From assembly GCA_030616425.1 (NCBI GenBank), contig JAUWXJ010000130.1, positions 1 through 6,471 of the forward strand: DNA of 6,471 nucleotides. The letters run 5' to 3'. Of the stretch, positions 1 through 6,097 are shown piece after piece (the stretch's first letter is position 1; every line of letters starts with the position of its first letter). This DNA is from Desulfobacterales bacterium. GTDB lineage: Bacteria; Desulfobacterota; Desulfobacteria; Desulfobacterales; C00003060. Below the pieces are notes generated by a model. That model made no database searches and was not told the origin of the DNA. It saw only the letters and a program-made list of their open reading frames with translations. The position numbers and the translations under genes are program-made.

Positions 1-992
1 CCTTCCGGATAGCCTCCCTTTAACCGGATCAAGACAGTCAGGGCACCGATGCCGGCACCAAAGATAATCTTGCCCGTTACCTGAGTCGGAGAGGTCACAT
101 AATCCGTGGCCATGAAAAAGGCCCCTATGATGACGCCTCCGGAGAGCACGGCCAACAAGGGATTGCCTGTGAAAAAGGTTTCTCCTCCAAACACCCACGT
201 GAAAAAGCCCACGGAGACAATGACCGACATCGGGATGTGCCAGGTGATGTATCTCTTGTAAATGAGAAAACACCCGCCAAGGATGAGTGTAAAAGCAGAT
301 GTCTCACCAATACAGCCCGGCCTCAAACCAATAAAAAAGTCGCGGTAGATCACAGACAACGACCCAAATCTCTCAATGACGGCCGCCATTCCGTAATGCT
401 TGAGGATATAGAGCGGGGTAGCCGTGGACACCGCGTCTATGCCAGCACCCATGTATTTGAACACCGCAGCATCCCGAATGGGTGGAAGCCAGGCCGAAGT
501 CATGGCTACCGGATAAGTGGCTACCAGAAAGGCCCGGCCGATGAGGGCGGGGTTGAACATGTTGTACCCGAGCCCGCCCATGAGGACCTTTGTTACGTAA
601 ATGGCCATGACCCCACCTAAAATCGGCATCCACAAAGGCACGCCAGGCGGGATGACATAGGACAGGAGGAGCCCTGTGATTACCGCGCTGCCGTCTTTGA
701 TGGTGTCGGGGCGCTTCAAAAGCCTATTCGATATGGACTCAGTACCCACGCAGCTTCCCACACTGATCAGGGTGATAATCAGCGTCTGAAAGCCGAAAAT
801 AAAGACAGACAAAATAAGGGGGGGCATGAGGCAGGCCACGACCGTCCACATGATCTTGGACACGGTCTCTTTGCCCTTGAAATGAGGCGAAATCGATACA
901 TACAATTCTGGCGCGATCGCCTTTTCTGCCTCTTCTGTCGCCGGGATTGCCTTTTCTGCCTCTTCTACAGTGGTTGCTTCTGATTCGGTCAT
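1..992 (-). CDS. rnfD: RnfD, membrane subunit of the conventional Rnf complex (operon A), 3'-truncated by the window edge
   Basis: RnfD is an integral membrane subunit of Rnf that carries covalently bound FMN and takes part in ion-coupled electron transfer between RnfG and RnfC. About 330 residues are visible from the ATG at 992-990, and the C-terminus lies beyond the left edge. Family landmarks are in order: SPH at about 35-37, DGSAVITG at 100-107, NMFNPALIGRAFL at 144-156, the flavinylation motif DAVSTATPL at 186-194 with T192 as expected FMN acceptor, GETSA at 229-233, ATDYVTSP at 295-302 and GGYPEG near the cut. Most of the rest is hydrophobic membrane segments. The start follows rnfC-A by 14 bp and has an AGAGGA ribosome-binding site. 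Oddity: about 28 residues precede the usual family start, and they contain a duplicated EEAEKAI-type block. A TTG at codon 30 would give a more typical N-terminus, but the ATG has the better ribosome-binding site. The family assignment is secure. Confidence 0.95.
   Translation of the reverse strand, partial: MTESEATTVEEAEKAIPATEEAEKAIAPELYVSISPHFKGKETVSKIMWTVVACLMPPLILSVFIFGFQTLIITLISVGSCVGTESISNRLLKRPDTIKDGSAVITGLLLSYVIPPGVPLWMPILGGVMAIYVTKVLMGGLGYNMFNPALIGRAFLVATYPVAMTSAWLPPIRDAAVFKYMGAGIDAVSTATPLYILKHYGMAAVIERFGSLSVIYRDFFIGLRPGCIGETSAFTLILGGCFLIYKRYITWHIPMSVIVSVGFFTWVFGGETFFTGNPLLAVLSGGVIIGAFFMATDYVTSPTQVTGKIIFGAGIGALTVLIRLKGGYPE
912..966. repeat. Two-copy 30-bp tandem duplication within the 5' end of rnfD-A
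   Basis: Positions 912-936 and 942-966 match at 23 of 25 bases with a 30-bp period, including an 18-base identical stretch (919-936 and 949-966). In the encoded RnfD the copies give the repeated EEAEKAI peptide at about residues 10-27. Because 30 is a multiple of three, the frame is kept. The repeat falls in the predicted cytoplasmic tail ahead of the conserved domain, so it probably arose by slippage or local duplication and may be functionally neutral. Confidence 0.85.
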
Positions 993-1006
993 ACTAATCC
1001 TCTTGA

Positions 1007-2344
1007 TTATTTTTTCTTGGCTTTCCTAAGATCGTTCTTGGCCAAGGTCATAAACTGGACCAAGGGCCGCTTTGCCGGGCAGACATACGCGCAGCTGCCG
1101 CACAAGAAACAATCATCCACACCAAATTCCTCGGTATCTGCGCCACGCCCCGCCTCAATGTATCTGCTGACTTCATTCGGTTCAAGTCCCATGGGACAGA
1201 CATCCACGCAAAAACCGCATGAAACGCAGGGTAAATGTGGCTGGGTATCGATTTCATCCTCTGCTAGAAAAAGGACTCCTGATGTGGTCTTGGTTATTGG
1301 GATGTCGAGGGTTGAGACGGCAAATCCCATCATCGGCCCCCCCGCGATCACCTTGGCAAGGTCAGGTGTTGTTCCTCCCAGATAGTCAACGACCTCGGAA
1401 ATGCTGGTTCCCACCTTTACCATGACATTGGCAGGCCGCTTGATCCCCTTGCCGGTGAAGGTGACTATTCTTTCATAAAGCGGTTTGCCGAGTGCCACAG
1501 CATCGTAGGTGGCTTTTGTGGTGTACACGTTTTGAAGTATTATGCCGATAACAGAAGAGCGCACACCCGAGGGCCTATCTCTGCCGGTAACGGATTGCAT
1601 GATCTGGTCTGCCGACCCCTGGGGATATTTTACTTTAAGTGGCTTTACTACAATATTGTAGCCGTTTTTCGATGTATCTTCGGCAATGGCCTTGTTCAAG
1701 GCTTCAATGGCTTCCGGTTTGTTGTTTTCAATGCCGATGGCACAATAATCAATGCCAAGGATCTTCAACATCACCTTGGCTCCTTCGACAATATCTTTAG
1801 GGTACTCTACCATGACGCGGTTATCGCTGGTCAGGTAGGGCTCGCACTCCGCCCCGTTTAGAATGAGCGTGTCGATTTTCACTCCCGGTTTCACATCAAG
1901 CTTGAACCCCACAGGAAACCCTGCACCACCCAGGCCTACGACTCCCGCATCCTTTATCTTGGCGATGAGTTCTTCTCTGGAAAAGTTTGTCCAGTCAACA
2001 GGTTCGTATGACCTGGGGCTTGCTTCCGGATCTGTGGCAATCACCAGCGCGGAAGCGTTCCCCACCAAGGGATGGAGTGCATTCTGAACGCCCTTAACAG
2101 TACCGGTTACTCCGGAATGGAGTGGGGCTCCCAGCCTTTCAACAGATGCAACCAGATCCCCTTCGGATACCTTGTCTTTCTTCTTGACCAAAGGTTTGGC
2201 AGGGCCTCCCACATGTTGTTTCAAAAAGAGGCGTATCCGCGAAGGAGTTGGCATGACCTCTGAAGGGAGCTTTTCGGTCAGTTCCTTGGATTCTCTGGGG
2301 TGGATCCCCCCCATTGGGAAGGTTGCCAATGTCTCGGCACTCAT
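1007..2344 (-). CDS. rnfC: RnfC, NADH/FMN and FeS subunit of the conventional Rnf complex (operon A)
   Basis: RnfC is the peripheral cytoplasmic subunit that exchanges electrons with NAD(H). The 445-residue protein has the full family architecture. GGIHPRESKELT at 12-23 is the RnfC N-terminus, followed by a barrel-sandwich segment with SGVTGTVKG at 77-85. The glycine-rich nucleotide/FMN loop GVVGLGGAGFP is at 134-144, with NGAECEPYLTSD at 163-174. GGPMMGFA is at 335-342. Two cluster motifs follow: C373, C376, C379, C383-Pro and C412, C415, C418, C422-Pro, each C-x2-C-x2-C-x3-C-P for [4Fe-4S]. The C-terminus is basic. The ATG has a strong GGAG site about 6 bases upstream, and the family motif starts 12 residues in, supporting this start. 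It is the first gene of a leftward operon with rnfD 14 bp downstream. Nothing in it suggests loss of NADH activity. Confidence 0.97.
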   Translation of the reverse strand: MSAETLATFPMGGIHPRESKELTEKLPSEVMPTPSRIRLFLKQHVGGPAKPLVKKKDKVSEGDLVASVERLGAPLHSGVTGTVKGVQNALHPLVGNASALVIATDPEASPRSYEPVDWTNFSREELIAKIKDAGVVGLGGAGFPVGFKLDVKPGVKIDTLILNGAECEPYLTSDNRVMVEYPKDIVEGAKVMLKILGIDYCAIGIENNKPEAIEALNKAIAEDTSKNGYNIVVKPLKVKYPQGSADQIMQSVTGRDRPSGVRSSVIGIILQNVYTTKATYDAVALGKPLYERIVTFTGKGIKRPANVMVKVGTSISEVVDYLGGTTPDLAKVIAGGPMMGFAVSTLDIPITKTTSGVLFLAEDEIDTQPHLPCVSCGFCVDVCPMGLEPNEVSRYIEAGRGADTEEFGVDDCFLCGSCAYVCPAKRPLVQFMTLAKNDLRKAKKK

Positions 2345-2380
2345 AAGCTCTCCAATCTCTGCTTCAGTAGTTTTGGGCCT

Positions 2381-2402
2381 AATATACGGTTGAAGGTACC
2401 TT
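2381..2402 (-). promoter_or_regulatory. Candidate proximal promoter box plus 10-bp palindrome upstream of rnfC-A
   Basis: Read on the minus strand, TATATT (2386 to 2381) matches the -10 consensus at five of six positions and lies about 37 bp upstream of the rnfC-A ATG. Immediately upstream is the perfect palindrome AAGGTACCTT (2393-2402), where the spacer of the promoter would be. The -35 is poor: TTCCGA at a 19-bp spacing is the best fit. A weak -35, long spacer and palindrome in the spacer resemble promoters that need a MerR-type activator, but this is speculative. The arms are too short to name a regulator. Confidence 0.3.
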
Positions 2403-2467
2403 TATTCGGAAGCCTGTAGAAATAGATAGAGCGGGCTCGATGAAGTTAAGAATCTCCACCACTTGGC

Positions 2468-2482
2468 GCCCTGCAATAGGGC
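2468..2482. other. Small perfect hairpin in the probable operon A leader
   Basis: GCCCT (2468-2472) and AGGGC (2478-2482) form a perfect 5-bp stem with a 5-base loop. It lies downstream of the distal minus-strand promoter candidate, so it would be in the operon A leader RNA. There is no T-run on either side, so it is not an intrinsic terminator. It could also be chance. Confidence 0.3.
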
Positions 2483-2506
2483 TTCTGCGCAAAGAAAATC
2501 TTCACC

Positions 2507-2535
2507 CCCATATCTTTTTAGGACTATTTTGTCAA
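2507..2535 (-). promoter_or_regulatory. Candidate distal sigma-70-type promoter for operon A
   Basis: On the minus strand a perfect TTGACA (2535 to 2530) is followed after 17 bp by TATGGG (2512 to 2507), a poor -10 with three of six matches. The exact -35 and ideal spacing are the support, and the A/T-rich spacer fits a promoter. Transcription from here would give a leader of roughly 155 nt before rnfC-A. Confidence 0.35.
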
Positions 2536-2602
2536 GAGATTTTTGCACCGCCTTTTGGAGACAACGTGCAGATCACAAGGACTCTCCCGCGGTCGCCAGA
2601 TA

Positions 2603-2636
2603 ACGCCGAAGCCCTACAGGACAGGGGGAGTGGCGT
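2603..2636. other. Two-part hairpin upstream of the operon B promoter candidate
   Basis: An outer stem ACGCC (2603-2607) with GGCGT (2632-2636) encloses an inner stem CCCT (2612-2615) with AGGG (2623-2626), separated by internal loops of 4 and 5 bases. It ends 11 bp before the plus-strand TTGACA box. There is no poly-T on either strand, so a terminator is unlikely. It could be a protein-binding site, a degenerate copy of an intergenic repeat, or chance. Confidence 0.3.
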
Positions 2637-2647
2637 CAAATTTCCTC

Positions 2648-2676
2648 TTGACATAGGCAGCTTGTTGTCATATACG
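2648..2676 (+). promoter_or_regulatory. Candidate sigma-70-type promoter for the cytochrome-rnfCDGE operon (operon B)
   Basis: A perfect TTGACA at 2648-2653 is followed, after exactly 17 bp, by TATACG at 2671-2676 (four of six matches to TATAAT). TGACA (2649-2653) and TGTCA (2666-2670) also form a 5-bp inverted repeat with a 12-bp gap that covers the -35 and ends next to the -10, so it could be an operator whose occupant blocks polymerase. The start of transcription would be near 2683, giving a leader of about 190 nt before the cytochrome gene. Confidence 0.45.
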
Positions 2677-2875
2677 GCTACGGCATTGGAATCTTTCGAG
2701 TTTCGCAAGCTACCACTCTTTGACTTTCCTGCTGATACAAGGACTTCGATGTTGCGTTGCTCAGTCTCGCCATATTCTGCAAATTTCACTCAGACCGTAC
2801 CCCTTTACACTGACAAATCCTGTGCAAATCGAGCCTATCAACAAACCAGGTTCAGCGAAAGGAATATGAGATAAA

Positions 2876-3232
2876 ATGACATCAAGGAATGAACAAGTGT
2901 TGGCATATGCCCTTGCGGCGATCTTGCTTGTTGTGGGCGTTGTCTGCTACGCGGCCTTTCCCGCAAAGACCCCTGAAGAACCTGTTAGACTCATGTTTAA
3001 GACAACTGCAGGAAAGGTCCTGTTTGATCACAAAACACATTCGGCTGATGCTGGATATGGCGTTGCGTGCGATGATTGCCATCACGAAGGGGATGAGCCT
3101 GTGGCATGTAGTGAATGCCATGAACCAGACAGTGAAGTAAAAAGGTCCGATGCCTTTCATAGCCAGTGTAAGGGCTGCCACGAAGAGAGCGGGGCGGGTC
3201 CGCTTGAGTGTTCTGAATGTCATGTGATGTAG
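2876..3232 (+). CDS. Membrane-anchored tetraheme cytochrome c, class III (c3-type)
   Basis: This is a small multiheme cytochrome that should act on the periplasmic face as an electron carrier. The 118-residue product has one hydrophobic segment at about 8-28, serving as signal anchor or uncleaved signal. Four heme-binding CxxCH motifs follow at 65-69, 78-82, 98-102 and 112-116. It has exactly eight histidines: four proximal within the motifs and four others (H52, H55, H70, H95). That is the complement needed for four bis-histidine hemes, and FDHKTH at 50-55 is the typical c3/c7 ligand motif. Classical c3 often has two CxxxxCH motifs, but here all four are CxxCH. C24 is preceded by V-V rather than a lipobox, so a lipoprotein is unlikely. 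The ATG has AAAGGA about 12 bases upstream and is the only start that keeps the membrane segment. It lies 39 bp before rnfC-B, so it is likely the electron partner of that Rnf. It parallels the cytochrome genes next to rnf in Desulfovibrio and Methanosarcina (mmcA). Confidence 0.93.
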   Translation: MTSRNEQVLAYALAAILLVVGVVCYAAFPAKTPEEPVRLMFKTTAGKVLFDHKTHSADAGYGVACDDCHHEGDEPVACSECHEPDSEVKRSDAFHSQCKGCHEESGAGPLECSECHVM

Positions 3233-3271
3233 GGGCTGCTGATTTAGGATTCTAAAACAGAGGGTTGAACT

Positions 3272-4531
3272 ATGATAAAAAGATCGTTTTTAGGTTTGGT
3301 AAAGCCGAGGCTCCAGTATAGCTTGGTTTCGGATACGGTCCGAGAGCTTCCAGTCCCAAGCAAGGTTACGTTGTTGTTGAAAGAGCCTGGGAACGGAGGA
3401 GGTACAACTCCTCCCAAGGTCGGCGATGCCGTCAAGACTGGTCAGAAACTTTCCGCATCGCCAGAGGATGCCGAATATGTCATTGCCTCTGTAACCGGAA
3501 CAGTATCAGGGATAACGCCTTACGTGGATGGCTATGGCCAAAAATACACTGCCATTACCATCGAGGCAAGTAGTCAAGATGAATGGGACGATCAGTTCAA
3601 CAAGGAACTGACCCTCGATACAGTACAAAATTTCTTTGAATACGCCCCTGGGAACCCTTCTTTCAAAGCGTTTGCCGATCCTGAGAAAAGGATACAGGCC
3701 ATTGTGATAAATGGCATGGAAGAGGATCTTCTCATCACGACTAATCAATATGTAGTAAAGAATCATGCTCAGGAGATTAAGAGCGGAATTCAAGTTCTAA
3801 AGAAGATAACAGACATAGACCGTATCCTTATGGCGGTGCCTGAAAGCCTCTTTCAGGAAGCAAACACTACGGGCGCGGAAGTCAAGACTGTTAGTGACAT
3901 TTACCCCGACGGCCTTCCCCATACGATCATGAAAGATGTACTCGGCCAGGTAGTCGAAGCCGGTAATGCCCCTGAAGATATGGGTGTTGCCTTCATTGCT
4001 GCCGAGGCGGTTGCAGCACTCGGGGCAGCCTTTGACACCGGCCGCCTCCCTGTAACCAAATTGCTAACGGTTGTAGGAAAAGACGGGGCCACTACGAACG
4101 TAAGGGCCCGGATCGGGACGCCATTACGGGATGTGCTTCAAGTTTGTGATATTTCACTGAGCGATCGGGATCGACTCATATTGGGCGGACCCATGAGGGG
4201 CGCGGCTACCTATTCAGAAGAACTTCCACTGGGGCCTGGCACAGACGGAGTTGTGGTGCAAGACGAAGGAAACAGCGCTGAGGTGACAGACTACCCATGC
4301 ATCAACTGCGGGGAATGCGTTAGGATTTGTCCGGTTAAAATTCCGGTGAATATGCTTGTCAGGTTCCTGGAGGCTCGTCTTTATGAAGACGCTGCGGCTA
4401 TGTATGATCTGCATTGCTGTATTGAGTGCGGATTGTGTTCATACGTGTGTGTATCTAGAATCCCGATTTTTCAGTATATCAAAGTAGGAAAATACGAGCT
4501 TAGCCTGACCGAAACTGCGGAGGCAGAATAA
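3272..4531 (+). CDS. rnfC: Divergent RnfC-like subunit lacking the NADH/FMN-binding motifs (operon B)
   Basis: The 419-residue protein is RnfC-like by its C-terminal half: GGPMRGAA at 305-312, then cluster motifs C343, C346, C349, C353-Pro and C383, C386, C389, C393, enough for two [4Fe-4S] clusters. The barrel-sandwich segment SVTGTVSGI is present at about 73-81. The nucleotide domain is degenerate. Where RnfC-A has GLGGAGFP, this protein has EYAPGNPSFKAF (123-134). Where RnfC-A has NGAECEPYLTSD, it has NGMEEDLLITTN (147-158). The GGIHP N-terminus is also absent. In the second cluster motif the usual Pro after the last Cys is Val, and an extra Cys (C382) precedes it. I infer that this subunit does not oxidise or reduce NAD(H) and is kept for structure or FeS electron transfer. 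The ATG has AGAGGG 7 bases upstream. The stop overlaps the rnfD-B start by one base (TAATG), so translation is probably coupled. Confidence 0.93.
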   Translation: MIKRSFLGLVKPRLQYSLVSDTVRELPVPSKVTLLLKEPGNGGGTTPPKVGDAVKTGQKLSASPEDAEYVIASVTGTVSGITPYVDGYGQKYTAITIEASSQDEWDDQFNKELTLDTVQNFFEYAPGNPSFKAFADPEKRIQAIVINGMEEDLLITTNQYVVKNHAQEIKSGIQVLKKITDIDRILMAVPESLFQEANTTGAEVKTVSDIYPDGLPHTIMKDVLGQVVEAGNAPEDMGVAFIAAEAVAALGAAFDTGRLPVTKLLTVVGKDGATTNVRARIGTPLRDVLQVCDISLSDRDRLILGGPMRGAATYSEELPLGPGTDGVVVQDEGNSAEVTDYPCINCGECVRICPVKIPVNMLVRFLEARLYEDAAAMYDLHCCIECGLCSYVCVSRIPIFQYIKVGKYELSLTETAEAE

Positions 4532-5499
4532 TGAATAATGAAAAGAAACTCGTCGTTGCTCACGCTCCCTATTGGCATGACGGTAGCAAGATATCCACAA
4601 AGAATTACAATATCATGGTCGCCGCACTTCCTGCCGTGCTCATGGGTATTAGCCACTATGGTGCGCCGGCCCTTGGGGTGGTTGCGTTTGCCATGGCCTG
4701 CGCCATGATCTGGGAACTGATCATGAATGTTGCCATGCGAAAGCCATTTTCCATTGGTGACGGCAGCGCTGCGGTGACCGGGCTGCTCCTGGGAATGCTC
4801 ATGCCGGCTACTGCACCCTGGTGGGTGATTGCCCTGGGAACCTTTATTGCCCTTAGCGTGGGCAAACAGATATTCGGTGGTATCGGGTTTAACCCTTTGA
4901 ATCCTCCCTTGCTAGCCCTTGCCATGCTCGTGATTTCCTTTAAGGGGGTCTTTGATTTTGATGAGGCCCTTCGCCATTATGACCTGGGTTTTATCATGAC
5001 TTATCCCTTGGCCGATCTAAAGTATTTTGGCACAGAGGCAATCAGCAAGTTCAGCCTGGGCGACCTCGTTATGGGAAGACAGTCAGGGGCGATTGGGTCT
5101 ACATTCGGCCTGGGACTCATCGTAGGGGGTCTATACCTTATATTAAGGGGATACGTGCGATGGGAGATATCCCTTTCCTTTCTGGCAGGCGTGTTCATTA
5201 CTGCGCTCCTGTTCAACCTCTCAGATTCAAACCAATATGCCGGTCCCATGTTCCATCTCTTTACCGGTTATACATTAATTGCAGCCTTTTTCCTGGTGCC
5301 CGAGGACTCTTCATCTCCGGCGAACTTCATCCCCATGCTCCTTTTCGGGGTTTTGGCCGGCTTGATGACCGTGCTTATAAGAAATGTGGGGGCGTATGTG
5401 GATGGTGTTCCTTTTTCCATCCTGCTCTTGAATCTTGCTAACCCACTTCTCGACAAGATCAGGCCCAAAGCAATTGGAAAGGTGGTAGAAAATGCGTAA
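4531..5499 (+). CDS. rnfD: RnfD-like membrane subunit lacking the FMN-accepting threonine (operon B)
   Basis: This is an integral membrane Rnf subunit of 322 residues, about normal length. RnfD features are GDGSAAVTGLLLG at 76-88, FGGIGFNPLNPP at 115-126, the GAIGSTFGLGLIVGG segment at 186-200 and the end VPEDSSSPAN followed by VLIRNVGAYVDGVPF. The normal flavinylation site is missing. Aligning on the P-L that follows it, RnfD-A reads S-T-A-T-P-L and this protein reads I-M-T-Y-P-L (155-160), so the acceptor Thr is replaced by Y158. A Thr (T157) sits one residue earlier, but the S/T-x-A-T context is gone. GRAFL, after the FNPA motif in RnfD-A, is also changed (LALAML). A GGAGG site lies 7 bases upstream of the ATG, and the gene overlaps rnfC-B by one base. 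RnfD identity is firm; loss of covalent FMN is an inference from the motif. Confidence 0.93.
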   Translation: MNNEKKLVVAHAPYWHDGSKISTKNYNIMVAALPAVLMGISHYGAPALGVVAFAMACAMIWELIMNVAMRKPFSIGDGSAAVTGLLLGMLMPATAPWWVIALGTFIALSVGKQIFGGIGFNPLNPPLLALAMLVISFKGVFDFDEALRHYDLGFIMTYPLADLKYFGTEAISKFSLGDLVMGRQSGAIGSTFGLGLIVGGLYLILRGYVRWEISLSFLAGVFITALLFNLSDSNQYAGPMFHLFTGYTLIAAFFLVPEDSSSPANFIPMLLFGVLAGLMTVLIRNVGAYVDGVPFSILLLNLANPLLDKIRPKAIGKVVENA

Positions 5500-6085
5500 T
5501 ATCATCAGGATGATCGTTGTTCTTGCCATTATGGGTGCCTTTTCCGGAGGGCTGCTGGCATTTGTTAAATCAGGGACTGCGGCCAAAATCGAATACCAGC
5601 AGCTAAAATTTGTCAAAGGACCTGCCATCAAGGAGATTTTGCAAGGGGCTACCAATGATCCCATCGTGGATCGCTTTAAGATCAAAGACGGGGATGTAGA
5701 CAGGAGCTTCTTTGTCGGGGTGTTCGATGGCAAGGCCGATACCGTGGCCTATGAGACCTTTGGTAAAGGTTTTGGGGGGGACGTCGGCATAATGGTGGCG
5801 GTTAACCTTGACACGGACCAGGTGATCGGTATTGGTATCACCACCCACTCTGAGACCCCGGGCCTGGGGGCCAGGGCCAAGACGGACGAGACATTTAGGG
5901 GGAGCTTCAAAGGACTTTCCATCAACGAACCCTTTAAGGTGAAGACCGATGGCGGAAAGATTGACGCTGTATCAGGTGCAACAATTACGTCTAAGGGCGT
6001 GTGTGCAGGGATTACTGCAAGCTCAGAATTTTATAAGAAATTGAAACCACAAATCATAGAAAAAGCTGCGGCCTTTGCCAAATAG
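5492..6085 (+). CDS. rnfG: RnfG, periplasm-facing covalent-FMN subunit (operon B)
   Basis: RnfG is anchored by one N-terminal helix and exposes a periplasmic domain with covalent FMN that ApbE attaches to a threonine. The 197-residue product has the anchor at about 6-25, an FMN-binding-type domain, HSETPGLGAR at 119-128 and DAVSGATITS at 158-167. T164 of SGAT is the expected FMN acceptor. All these motifs look intact, in contrast to RnfC and RnfD of the same operon. The ATG lies inside the end of rnfD (8-bp overlap) with a GGTGG-type site about 6 bases upstream, and rnfE starts 12 bp after the stop. In this operon it is the most likely point of electron exchange with the tetraheme cytochrome, because both face the periplasm. 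Confidence 0.95.
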   Translation: MRNIIRMIVVLAIMGAFSGGLLAFVKSGTAAKIEYQQLKFVKGPAIKEILQGATNDPIVDRFKIKDGDVDRSFFVGVFDGKADTVAYETFGKGFGGDVGIMVAVNLDTDQVIGIGITTHSETPGLGARAKTDETFRGSFKGLSINEPFKVKTDGGKIDAVSGATITSKGVCAGITASSEFYKKLKPQIIEKAAAFAK

Positions 6086-6097
6086 GGAGAAAAACAG

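Larger units (their letters stand above)
2345..2875. other. Divergent intergenic control region between the two Rnf operons
   Basis: The 531 bp between the start codons of rnfC-A (leftward) and the cytochrome gene (rightward) hold no convincing gene. Open frames exist on both strands (2440-2874 plus, 2532-2789 minus), but their products are low in recognisable structure, they overlap each other, and neither has a domain or a good ribosome-binding site. Readable elements are candidate sigma-70-type promoters in each direction, a 10-bp palindrome close to rnfC-A, and two hairpin-forming sequences. The layout would allow common or mutually exclusive control of the two operons. No recognisable riboswitch was seen. 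Confidence 0.75.

Noticed and set aside
237..620. 127-codon plus-strand open frame opposite rnfD-A
   Set aside because: It lies wholly within the well-supported minus-strand rnfD and has no protein-family features. It is an antisense shadow.
2463..2477. Possible sigma-54 promoter (TTGGC followed by TGCA)
   Set aside because: The GG and GC elements are about 6 bp apart, not the required 10 bp, so it does not fit the -24/-12 pattern.
2532..2789. 85-codon minus-strand open frame in the intergenic region
   Set aside because: Low-complexity composition (Ser, Leu, Lys, Gly), no domain, and it overlaps the plus-strand promoter candidate and the other open frame. The segment from the two-part hairpin region resembles translated non-coding sequence.
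2440..2874. 144-codon plus-strand open frame ending 1 bp before the cytochrome start
   Set aside because: It covers both minus-strand promoter-like sequence and the plus promoter candidate, has no recognisable domain or hydrophobic pattern, and its ATG lacks a ribosome-binding site. It is most likely open by chance.
2936..2950. Lipoprotein cleavage at C24 of the cytochrome
   Set aside because: The residues before C24 are G-V-V, without the small residue needed at -1 of a lipobox, so lipidation is not supported.
3233..3271. Terminator or promoter between the cytochrome and rnfC-B
   Set aside because: The 39-bp gap has no hairpin with T-run and no paired promoter boxes. The genes are probably cotranscribed.
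5311..5733. 140-codon minus-strand open frame opposite rnfD-B and rnfG-B
   Set aside because: It runs across the end of one real gene and the start of the next on the opposite strand, with no recognisable domain.
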